From NCBI GenBank assembly GCA_937907605.1, contig CALCYI010000006.1:1-25760 (forward strand): a stretch of 25,760 nt of DNA. Direction: 5' to 3'. The position numbers and the translations under genes are program-made. The notes below the pieces were generated by a model. It was given only the letters and a program-made list of their open reading frames with translations. It ran no database searches and was not told the DNA's origin. This document shows, piece by piece, positions 1 to 8,600 of this stretch. Each line of letters starts with the position of its first letter. Position 1 is the stretch's first letter. The stretch comes from an uncultured Clostridia bacterium (GTDB lineage Bacteria; Bacillota; Clostridia; Oscillospirales; Acutalibacteraceae).

Positions 1-265
1 TCAGCGTTTAGCGGTTGTACAGGACTTACTGGAGTATCGTTTGGTAACGGTTTAACAAGTATTGGTTCATCTGCATTTAGTGGCTGCACTAGCTTAACAA
101 ATATTACTATTCCGAACAATGTTACTACAATAGGTTCATCAGCGTTTAGCGGTTGTACAGGACTTACTGGAGTATCGTTTGGTAACGGTTTAATAAGTAT
201 TGGTTCATCAGCATTTAGTGGCTGCACTAGCTTAACAAGCATCAACATTCCAAACAATGTAAGTA
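1..265 (+). repeat. 138-bp tandem duplication inside the LRR gene
   Basis: Bases 1-100 and 139-238 are the same at 98 of 100 positions by direct comparison (differences at 56/194 and 72/210); after that the copies diverge. The period is 138 bp, or 46 codons, exactly two 23-residue LRR_5 units, so the reading frame is kept. The first copy begins at or before the window edge, so the array may be longer. Confidence 0.9.
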
Positions 266-3200
266 CGCTTGGGGCTTATGCATTTTTTAGATGTACAGAG
301 CTTACCAACGTGACTATTGGTAGCGGTGTATCAGCTATTCAAAAATACACATTTCAAAATTGCACTAAATTAAAGAATGTCAGTCTCTCCAATGGATTAG
401 AAGAGATCGGAGAGTGTGCTTTTTATCGTTGTGGAAATTTATCGAATATAGTAATTCCTGACAGTGTAACAACTATTGGTAATTATTCTTTTGCCGGTAA
501 ACTTGATATGGAAGACGAACTAGTTTCCGGCTTAACAAGCGTTAATTTTGGGAATGGAGTAGTAAACATAGGAGCAGGTGCGTTTTATTATTGCACAAAA
601 CTTACTAGTATTAGCATACCAAATAGTGTAAAAAAAATTGGAGATTATGCTTTTGGCAAATGCGAAAGTGCAAAGAGCATTTCATTAGGGAACAGCGTAG
701 AATATATTGGCGAGTATGCTTTTTATACTTCTTATATTTGTCATAATGATATTACCAGTATTACCATTCCTAAAAGTGTCAAATACATTGGTAAAGAAGC
801 TTTTTCAATAAGAGGACTTAAAAACGTATACATAAAGTCATATGATTGCGAATTTGACAATTCTTCTGATGACTATCTAAATAATTTTGAAGGATATACT
901 ATAGATGGTAATTCAGTATCAACAAATAATATTACATTTTATGCCTGTCCTGGATCAACAACAGAGCAGTTCGTAAACAATTGCGGTCACAATTTTTATA
1001 CCTTTGCTTCACATCACGATTACATTGAAACAGGTCGTACTGAACCAACCTTCACTATAAACGGAGAAACGGAATACTGTTGTGAAAACTGCGGTCAATA
1101 TCATACCGAACCGAATGTTTTGTTTAGAAGCGACAGTGATTCAACTCGTTTTGCGAGTAATGAGTATATTTTACCTGCTGCTAAAAGTTTTGTATATAAT
1201 AACAAAATACTAACAAGATTTGACAAGCCTATTGTTAATTTTAAAAATATTTTTTCTGCGTATTTTAAATTTCCTGAGTTGCAGGACGAATTCGTCTTAT
1301 CGCAATGCAGAACTCTTACTTCTGACGGAACGAAGAATGCTTATTTAATTGGTGGTATTAAAAGCAATAACAATTGGATTTGGCAATACTCCGGCGATGC
1401 GGTTGATTTGACAAATAAATGGTCGTCTGGTGAGCCCAATAATTCGGGTGGTAAGGAAAATCAAATAGCCATTAATAAATCAAACGGGTTATATGCTGAT
1501 TACAATGTGGATTCTGCAACGCCAGGATTTATTAGTTGCATTGATCTGGAAGATATTAATTCTCATACAAAAGGCTCAAGTTATTATAAAACAAACAAAT
1601 ATGTATTTTATAATAACACGCTACCTTTTAGTATTGCAAAATTGATAGCTGAGGTAAATGGAGGTTACCTTGCTACAATTACAAGCACCGAAGAACAGAA
1701 TACTATACATAGCTTAGTCGGTACCTCATACAAAGTTTTTTTGGGAGGAGCAAAAAATGATGATAATAATTTCGTTTGGTTAAACGGAGAAACTCTTGAC
1801 GCTTACAGTAACTGGAATAGCGGAGAACCGAGCAATTATTCTGCAACCGGCGGTCAGTTCTTTATTGCTATGCATACGAACGGTACTTGGGATGATTGTA
1901 ATGACCTTAAAGCGTCGAAAGAGAAAGAAACCAACGGATTTGTTGTTGAATATGAACCGACACGCTTAGAGATGTGTATTGACCAGGACGAAAACCATGG
2001 TATCTCTGATAATGAAATAACAATAACGGCTTATTATCCTGACAACAGCTCAATGGATATTACAGATAGTTGTTCTTTTGAAACAAACTATTTAAACTCA
2101 AAATGTACTGTAACGGCAAATGTTACTATGCCTAACGGTAATAATTTACAAGTTGAAAATGAGGTCGATTTAGCTGGTGAACATATATTGACCTGTGAAC
2201 GTGTTGAACCAACGGCAGATTTTCGTGGATACATCAAATACAGTTGTAGCATTTGTGATTATGAAACAATCGAATATCTTGATTATCTCTCTGATGATGC
2301 TGCCTTGACTGCTGTTTTGAATATTACAGACAGTATTGTTCCCCAAGATTATTCGGAAAGTTCTTATAACACATTGAACTCGATAATTAATGCTTACAGC
2401 AGCGTTGCGGCAGGCGTTAATCCCCAAACTGAAATTGACAACGCTGTAGCGGAAATTTTAACTGCCGTTAATGAGCTTGAGCCGTATCTGAACTTTAAGG
2501 TAACTGCAAAGAACGGAACGGTATCGAGCACTACTCAGGAGAGCTCGCTCCTCTACGGAACCGAGGTTACTTTAACCGCAGCAGCAGACGATGGCTACGA
2601 GTTTAAGGGTTGGTATGAAAATAACGTTAAGCGTATTTTCTCTGATAACGCTCAGTATACCTTTAAAATCACTTCAAATACTAACCTTACGGCGTTGTTT
2701 ACTCCTGTAAATTCGGTCAGCCTGATATTTGCTAATTCCTCAGGTCAGATAATAAAAACGGTTAATAAAACCGCTGATGAATGGGAGACCGTAAGCGTGC
2801 TGAGCGAAATAGCCCCGAGCGTACCTTACAGTTACGGCAAAAAGAACGGAAGCTGGAGTATTCCCGATAACGCGTTAACCCTGCTCAGAAGCGGAGAAAG
2901 CGTAGTTATTACTCCCGTTTACGACGAGCTTGAAAATGTTTATATACCAGAAGCTCCCGTTGCAACCGAAGCCCCAGCGCTTACCATGTACTACACATAT
3001 GACGCTGAAAACGCTTATGGTTCCTTCGTTATGGCGGTCGACGTACCGCAGGGCTGTAGCGTTGAGTCGGTAGGACAAATATTCTACCGTAAGAAAGCCT
3101 CGGAATTTAATCCTCAGACTTACTTGCTCACCTTGAATAATAAGAATATCGTCTCAAAATTTGAAAGCCTGAACGAGAACTTGTATGTAACTAACATAAA

Positions 3201-3321
3201 AAAGTTCAATTCAAATTATAATTGGGCTGCAAGAGGATATATTTCATACACCGATTCATCGGGCAAGCTCAAAACTGTTTATTCAGAACAAATCAATGTT
3301 GTTAATTGCGAAAGAATATAA
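1..3321 (+). CDS. BspA-like LRR surface protein with two C-type-lectin-like domains (5' partial)
   Basis: Reading frame 1 is open from base 1, so the gene starts upstream of the window; the ATG at 310 is internal. Probable secreted adhesin or ligand-binding surface protein. Bases 1 to about 850 encode LRR_5 (BspA/TpLRR) repeats of about 23 residues with the recurring pattern AF..C..L..I.IP..V..IG. A CxxC-containing stretch follows (about 985-1110). Two C-type-lectin-like domains follow at about 1180-1560 (WSSGEPNN, carrying an EPN motif) and 1590-1965 (GGYLATITSTEEQ, NWNSGEPSN, GTWDDCND). Next come a second CxxC segment (about 2190-2275), a helical FIVAR-like stretch (about 2285-2485), an InlB-B-repeat-like beta domain (about 2490-2710) and an unrecognised C-terminal domain. 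There is no LPxTG motif or C-terminal membrane anchor. Codon choice is very AT-rich up to about 2480 and GC-richer after it. The family call is firm; the ligand is unknown. Confidence 0.88.
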   Translation, partial: SAFSGCTGLTGVSFGNGLTSIGSSAFSGCTSLTNITIPNNVTTIGSSAFSGCTGLTGVSFGNGLISIGSSAFSGCTSLTSINIPNNVSTLGAYAFFRCTELTNVTIGSGVSAIQKYTFQNCTKLKNVSLSNGLEEIGECAFYRCGNLSNIVIPDSVTTIGNYSFAGKLDMEDELVSGLTSVNFGNGVVNIGAGAFYYCTKLTSISIPNSVKKIGDYAFGKCESAKSISLGNSVEYIGEYAFYTSYICHNDITSITIPKSVKYIGKEAFSIRGLKNVYIKSYDCEFDNSSDDYLNNFEGYTIDGNSVSTNNITFYACPGSTTEQFVNNCGHNFYTFASHHDYIETGRTEPTFTINGETEYCCENCGQYHTEPNVLFRSDSDSTRFASNEYILPAAKSFVYNNKILTRFDKPIVNFKNIFSAYFKFPELQDEFVLSQCRTLTSDGTKNAYLIGGIKSNNNWIWQYSGDAVDLTNKWSSGEPNNSGGKENQIAINKSNGLYADYNVDSATPGFISCIDLEDINSHTKGSSYYKTNKYVFYNNTLPFSIAKLIAEVNGGYLATITSTEEQNTIHSLVGTSYKVFLGGAKNDDNNFVWLNGETLDAYSNWNSGEPSNYSATGGQFFIAMHTNGTWDDCNDLKASKEKETNGFVVEYEPTRLEMCIDQDENHGISDNEITITAYYPDNSSMDITDSCSFETNYLNSKCTVTANVTMPNGNNLQVENEVDLAGEHILTCERVEPTADFRGYIKYSCSICDYETIEYLDYLSDDAALTAVLNITDSIVPQDYSESSYNTLNSIINAYSSVAAGVNPQTEIDNAVAEILTAVNELEPYLNFKVTAKNGTVSSTTQESSLLYGTEVTLTAAADDGYEFKGWYENNVKRIFSDNAQYTFKITSNTNLTALFTPVNSVSLIFANSSGQIIKTVNKTADEWETVSVLSEIAPSVPYSYGKKNGSWSIPDNALTLLRSGESVVITPVYDELENVYIPEAPVATEAPALTMYYTYDAENAYGSFVMAVDVPQGCSVESVGQIFYRKKASEFNPQTYLLTLNNKNIVSKFESLNENLYVTNIKKFNSNYNWAARGYISYTDSSGKLKTVYSEQINVVNCERI

Positions 3322-3323
3322 AG

Positions 3324-3356
3324 AATAACGGAGTCGTTTTGACTCCGTTATTTTTT
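3324..3356. terminator. Bidirectional intrinsic terminator between convergent genes
   Basis: A perfect 12-bp stem (3324-3335 with 3341-3352) with a 5-nt loop is followed by a T run on the plus strand and preceded by A residues that give a short U run on the minus-strand transcript. It serves the LRR gene, whose stop is at 3319-3321, and the convergent racemase gene, whose stop codon (3355-3357) overlaps the T run. Confidence 0.9.
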
Positions 3357-4428
3357 ATCTGTATTCTCTTTCTATCCTTGGGTTTACCATCAGCGGTGAG
3401 AGGTCAACGCTTGCCGTATCGCCCGGCTTTACGTCCGTTCCCGTTACGTCAACCGCCGTGTGAGAGAGCCCTATTCCGCCTATTATAAAGTGCATTTCGC
3501 CGTTAATTCTAACGTACATCTGCTTTTTGTTCAGATACTTCTTAAAGGTGCCGAGTGCGTATCTTAAATCGTACAATTCTTTCTCCTTCATCAGTCCGAA
3601 GCCGTCATAGTGCCCAATAGGTACTATGGCGATTTTTGTTTCGCTCTTTGTAACGTATGTGCCGTTATATCCTATCGCGTATCCCTTAGGTACTGTTTTG
3701 ACCTCTACGACCTCGGCTTCAAGGGAGCCTATACGGTTGAGCCCGTTCTTTTCGAGCGTGATAACTCTGCCCGTGAACGCCGAGCCTATTCTTACCGCGT
3801 CAAGACTTACGCCTTCAACATTAAACAGAGCAGGGGAGTTTGCAGCATGAAGAATACCGACCTCGCCGACTCTGCTCTTTATCTGTTCCATTGTGTCCTT
3901 GAACAAAGTAAGCTGTGCTTTTGTCAGCGCAGTATTTCTGAACGCAGAGGAAAAATGCGTGTGTGCGCCCGTAAATTCGAGATTAGGCAGGGAATAACAG
4001 GCGATTGCCTCCTCAACCTGACTCGGCATAAAGCCGTAGCGTGCCATACCCGTATCAATTTTTAAATGACATTTAGTTTTTATTCCGAGCCTTTCGGATA
4101 CTCTGTTCATTACGTCCGCCGCTTCAACGGAGCCTATCGTCGCGATACAGCCGTTTTGTGCTATAATCTCCGCTTCGCTATCAATACAGGTGGAGCGCAT
4201 TACGAGTATGTCCTCACCGTCAAGTATTTCACGCAGAACGGGTACGTCGGTGACCTCGGTTACGGCGAAGGTTTTAATCCCGTGCTCCTTAAGAGCAAGC
4301 GTAAATTCCTTGATTCCGAAGCCGTAGCCGTTTCCCTTAACAACGCCTATTACGGGAACGCCCGCCTTTTCCTTTACAAGCTCAATGTTTTCATCGAGCT
4401 TTGCTTTATCAATTACGTATCTGCTCAT
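3355..4428 (-). CDS. alr: Alanine racemase family protein (PLP-dependent)
   Basis: A 357-residue protein of the alanine racemase fold type III family, expected in the cytoplasm to interconvert L- and D-alanine for peptidoglycan. The PLP-binding lysine is K31 in VVKGNGYGFG (family pattern VVKANAYGHG). The second catalytic base is the Tyr in AIGYNGTYV, followed by IVPIGHYDGFG, equivalent to the IPIGYADG region. The C-terminal domain is short and unusual: the GRxxMDQ motif is replaced by GGIGLSHTAVDV, and the usual SxRxPR segment near the C-terminus is not recognisable. It is the second gene of an operon, its ATG overlapping the upstream FemX-like stop by 4 nt. The symbol reflects the family; the substrate could be another amino acid such as serine. 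Confidence 0.8.
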   Translation of the reverse strand: MSRYVIDKAKLDENIELVKEKAGVPVIGVVKGNGYGFGIKEFTLALKEHGIKTFAVTEVTDVPVLREILDGEDILVMRSTCIDSEAEIIAQNGCIATIGSVEAADVMNRVSERLGIKTKCHLKIDTGMARYGFMPSQVEEAIACYSLPNLEFTGAHTHFSSAFRNTALTKAQLTLFKDTMEQIKSRVGEVGILHAANSPALFNVEGVSLDAVRIGSAFTGRVITLEKNGLNRIGSLEAEVVEVKTVPKGYAIGYNGTYVTKSETKIAIVPIGHYDGFGLMKEKELYDLRYALGTFKKYLNKKQMYVRINGEMHFIIGGIGLSHTAVDVTGTDVKPGDTASVDLSPLMVNPRIEREYR

Positions 4429-5462
4429 CTTATCTTCTTTAATACCTCTGTGCCCACGTTATAAAGCTTATAAACGGGCTTGTTTATTACATAGTCAAAT
4501 TCGCCGATAAATTCCTTCATATAACCGCCGAAGCCGTGCTTAAACCTCCAGAGCCCGTAATGCGGATTATCAGGGTTCTGACAGTCTCCACTGATGCCGC
4601 CGAAGTCGTAAACCTTACAGCCGCATTCCATACCCCACTGTATCATAGCCCACTGGAGAGCGTAGTTGGGATAAACGTTCCTGTGCGCGTTTGAGGACGC
4701 GCCGTACTGATACTTCATAACGTTCTGTCCCCATTTTATTGCGAGCGTGCCCGCAATTGCCTTGCCCTCGTAATACGCCATATAGAGCCTTGCGTCGTCG
4801 GTCATACAGTCGAGTATTTTTTCAAAATACCATTTCGGGCGGGTTGAAAAGCCGTCGCGCTCTCCCGTTTCCGCCATAATTGCAACGAAGTCATCAAGCG
4901 CTTCCTTGCCGCAGATTTTTACCTCAACGCCCTTCTTGTGCGCTTTTCTTATGCGGTTGCGGTAATCGCTTTTGAAGGTGAGCATAAGCTCGTCCTCGTT
5001 CATACCGTTGTAGTCAAAGCAGTAAACGAAGCGCGGCTGTACGTTTTCAAAATCCATACAACCGGGGTTAAGCTCAACGAAGCCCTTGTCCTCTAAATGC
5101 TTTTTATACGCCTGATTTTCAATTACTATCTCGGGGTCTATCTTAAGGCAGTGGGCCTTATACTCCTTGCCGATTTCAAGCAGCGCTTCAAACAGCTTAT
5201 CGAAGGTGTCGAAATCGTCCTCGTCGGCTACGAAGCCGCGGCAGGCGTACATAAGGGAGTTTTTCATCACGGGTATGGAGCGGATTAATACCGCCGCAGC
5301 ACCTTTTATTTCTCCGTTTTCGTCCTTAAGCATTACAGCTTCCCATTTCCACGCGGACTTAACCTTAGCCCATTTTGACGAGTGCTGAAAAAGCCCCTTT
5401 GGGTGACGCTTTATAAAGCTTTCGTATTCTTCAAGATTTTCTTTATTTACTCTTTCAATCAT
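4425..5462 (-). CDS. FemAB/FemX-like peptidoglycan bridge aminoacyltransferase
   Basis: A 345-residue member of the FemABX family, whose enzymes attach amino acids from aminoacyl-tRNA to the stem-peptide side chain of peptidoglycan precursors at the inner face of the membrane. Supporting features are the N-terminal GLFQHSSKWAKVK, a central run FKSDYRNRIRKAHKKGVEVKI, the ALQWAMIQWGMECGCKVYDFGG segment, and the C-terminal motif FKHGFGGYMKEFIGEFDYVI, strongly typical of the family. I see no long coiled-coil arm, so it resembles the single-unit FemX type more than staphylococcal FemA/B. It is first in a two-gene operon with the racemase gene, preceded by a GAGGA ribosome site (5469-5473) and a strong divergent promoter. 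The amino acid transferred cannot be read from sequence. Confidence 0.85.
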   Translation of the reverse strand: MIERVNKENLEEYESFIKRHPKGLFQHSSKWAKVKSAWKWEAVMLKDENGEIKGAAAVLIRSIPVMKNSLMYACRGFVADEDDFDTFDKLFEALLEIGKEYKAHCLKIDPEIVIENQAYKKHLEDKGFVELNPGCMDFENVQPRFVYCFDYNGMNEDELMLTFKSDYRNRIRKAHKKGVEVKICGKEALDDFVAIMAETGERDGFSTRPKWYFEKILDCMTDDARLYMAYYEGKAIAGTLAIKWGQNVMKYQYGASSNAHRNVYPNYALQWAMIQWGMECGCKVYDFGGISGDCQNPDNPHYGLWRFKHGFGGYMKEFIGEFDYVINKPVYKLYNVGTEVLKKIR

Positions 5463-5492
5463 AATAAATCCTCAAATATCTATTTTCGAAAT

Positions 5493-5521
5493 ATTATATC
5501 ATAGTTTAGCATTTATGTAAA
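5493..5521 (-). promoter_or_regulatory. Sigma-A promoter of the femX-alr operon
   Basis: On the minus strand TTTACA (5516-5521) and TATAAT (5493-5498) are separated by 17 bp, with a TGN extended -10 (TGATATAAT). That leaves about 24 nt of leader before the ATG at 5462. Consensus match is 5/6 and 6/6. Confidence 0.8.
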
Positions 5522-5543
5522 CTAAATAATCATTAAAAAATAC

Positions 5544-5572
5544 TGGATTATTATTTTTATATATGTTATAAT
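5544..5572 (+). promoter_or_regulatory. Extended -10 promoter of the S8 protease gene
   Basis: TATAAT at 5567-5572 carries a TGN extension (TGTTATAAT, from 5564); a weak -35 TGGATT (5544-5549) lies 17 bp upstream. Transcription should begin near 5579, which excludes an ATG at 5577 as the start of the gene. Confidence 0.75.
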
Positions 5573-5615
5573 CAAAATGAATTATTATGGGTTAGTTCGT
5601 TCTGGAGGTGATACT

Positions 5616-8600
5616 ATGAAAAACTTCGGCAAAGTGCTGCTTGCGCTTGTGCTGTTTTTCGGCATTATCTCCTCTGTATTAATTATTAAAAACGGCAAAA
5701 TTAATCTTACTCCATACAGCTATGATAAATACATATCCGATTTAACTGAAATTTATCAGAAATACGATACCGACCGTGATTCGCTTGACCCCTCCGATAC
5801 TTACGGGCTCCGCCGATTGATAGTTAACGATTATAACGGCAAGCGCTACGGCTGCACAGCGAGGGCATGGGATAAGAAAAACGGTTTTGCCGTTTTACAG
5901 TACGAAACCCGTGAGGAAGCCGAGCATGCTCTGTCAAAGATAAAAGAGGACGGCTTATCTGCCGAACCCGATGCGCTCGGCTGGCTTGATTCCTCTTATG
6001 CGACGATGTACCCTACGGGCAGTAACTATATGGGTACTAAGCAGTATAACGATAAGCTCCGGAGTACTCCTATGACAAAGGAGGACATAATAGTTGCTGT
6101 TATAGACTCGGGCGTAATGTACGACAACAGCTATATCTCAGACCGCTTTTATTCAAACGGCGTTGATTTATCTGGCGACGGCTGCGACGACGCATATTAT
6201 GAAACCGCTGAGCCTGAGGGCGAAGATTATTATCACAGTACCGCCGTGTGCGGTGTAATTGCAGATAATACACCCGATAATGTGAAAATTCTTCCTATTA
6301 AGGTTGTACCTTTCAACGGTGAATCCATCGTTGCTTCTAATGTTGCGTCCGCAATTAATTATGCCGTCGATAACGGCGCGCAGGTAATAAATCTTTCGCT
6401 TTATACAACAGGCGCGCAGAGCGCAATTCAACGTGCAGTTAACAATGCCTTAAATCAAAAGGTCTGCGTATGCGCAAGCGCGGGCAACGGTAAAAAGGAA
6501 AACGGCGTTTACGTACCTAATTATATCGAAAACCGTTATCCAACCTGCACCGAGGGCGTAATAGTTGTCGGTGCGCTTGACGGCGCTATTATAAGAGACG
6601 ATAACGGGAACGTTACGGAGTTTAAGATTTATGAAAGCATAGCCGCGTATTCCAATTACGGCGAAGAGGTTGATTTTGCCGCTCCCGGAACTAAAGTAGT
6701 GAGCTGTTCAATGTCGGGCGGAGTTTCCAAGCGAATGGCATTTTCCGGTACATCGTTTTCAACTCCGTATATATCTGCTTGCTGTGCGGATATTAAAACG
6801 GTTAATTCTGATTTAAGCCGTGATGAGATATACGAAATCCTTAAGGATTTCAGCCGTGATTTAGGCGATGAGGGCAGGGACGATTACTTCGGCTGGGGTG
6901 TTCCTAAAATAGATAATATTGTCTATACCGACGGCGAGAGCTATTCCTACCGTATTCCCGAAGGCACTTTAAATATTACTCAGTCTGTTGATTATACGGC
7001 TCAGACTCAGCCGTGGAGATATTTTGCCGACAGGCTTACAGATGTTACCGTGAGCGATAATATTACCGAAATCGGAGATTATATGTTTTGCGGAATGGAA
7101 AACGCTCAGTTTACTATGCCTGACAGTTTTATGCGAGTAGGCGAGTGCGCTTTCAAGGACTGTGTAACTCTTACCGATATGACTTTCCCGATTGATGTAA
7201 CTTCTGTCGGGGCTAATGCTTTTGAAGGTATAGATAATTTTACCATTCACGGATACCGGAATACGCCCGCAGAGGATTATGCGATAACTTACGGCGTGAA
7301 TTTTGATATCCTCGGGTGCAGGCATAATTACGTTTACGAAAGCTTTGACCCCTCGTCGACTCAGGCGGGCTATACGGTATATACCTGTACCGTATGCGGC
7401 GATACTTATATAGGCGAATATATTCCTCCCGTAACGCTCGACACGGGCGTTTGCGGTGATAATCTCGCATATACTTTCTACGATTCGGGTAAGTTGACCA
7501 TCGACGGCACGGGCGATATGTACGATTATCTTAATTCTCCTGCGCCGTGGGATGCTTACAGGAATGAGATTACTATACTTCAAATTAATCAGTATGTTGA
7601 AAAGCTTTCTCCGTTTGCTTTTTACGGATGTAAGAATGTATCAAAAATCCGCCTTGATGAGAGCAATGCTTATTATCAGAGCGATACTGTTGATTTAATA
7701 TCGGCTCAGGATAAGGAGCTTGTGCTTACCTGTGCAAGAGGTGAATATTATCTCAGCGAGGAGGTTGAAAAGCTAAGCCCGACTGCATTCTTTACTGCAG
7801 GTGCGATTTCCTTTAACGGTAACAGCCGCTTCCATGCTGAAAATAAGCTCGTCTATGATAATAGCGGAAATATCGTAATGGCGCTTCCGGGTTATTCCGC
7901 TTCAACGCTTAACATAGATAATAATATTACGATAAAGAAATATGCCTTTATACTTACGGAATATCCCGCAGTATTTGACAGTAAAAGACTTAATATTACG
8001 CACGGGGAATATTGTATAGGCTATTATTATAACGGCACTATGACTAAACGGGATATGACCTTTAGGGTAAGCGCGGATTCACTTTCCTACCAGTATGCCG
8101 TTGAAAATGATTTTACCGTGAACGGCTATGACGTCGGCAAATGCGGCGACGATCTGATATGGCAGTATAACTCGGGTACAAAAACGCTAAGCTTTATCGG
8201 AAGCGGGGATATGTATAATTATTCGTCTGAGGACATACCGTGGAAGTCTGTTATTTCATCGGTTCAGACCATCAATATCAGCGACGAGGTTACGTCGCTT
8301 TCACCCTATTCCTTCGGCGGAGCAGCAGCGCTTAGAACGCTAGTGATGCCGCTTTCACTGCCCGCGCCTGATAATACCATATGGTCGGGATGTACGGGAA
8401 TTACCTCGCTCACCCTCACCCTCGGCAGCGGAAGAACCGACGATTACGAAGGGGACTCTTTTACTTATTCTCCTTGGTATCTCAGCAGAAGTAAAATAAC
8501 CGAGTTCAGCTTGGACGAAAACGTAAGGTATATAGGCGTTCAGGCATTCAGAAGCTGTTCTGCGATTAAATCAATTACTTTAAATTGTATTGAAGAGATA

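Noticed and set aside
1..300. CRISPR-like spaced repeats at the left edge
   Set aside because: The repeats are contiguous coding LRR units with 138-bp period in frame, with no spacers or palindromic repeat.
310..3321. ATG at 310 as the start of the first LRR gene
   Set aside because: The frame is open to base 1 with in-phase LRR repeats and there is no ribosome site or signal peptide at 310, so the gene is simply cut by the window.
4066..4464. 132-codon plus-strand frame opposite the racemase gene
   Set aside because: It lies antisense to a well-supported gene, has no ribosome site and its translation shows no coherent domain; a shadow frame.
6969..7583. 204-codon minus-strand frame opposite the S8 protease gene
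   Set aside because: The composition is a shadow of the LRR codons, there is no ribosome site, and the translation is Arg/Ile-rich with no recognisable fold.
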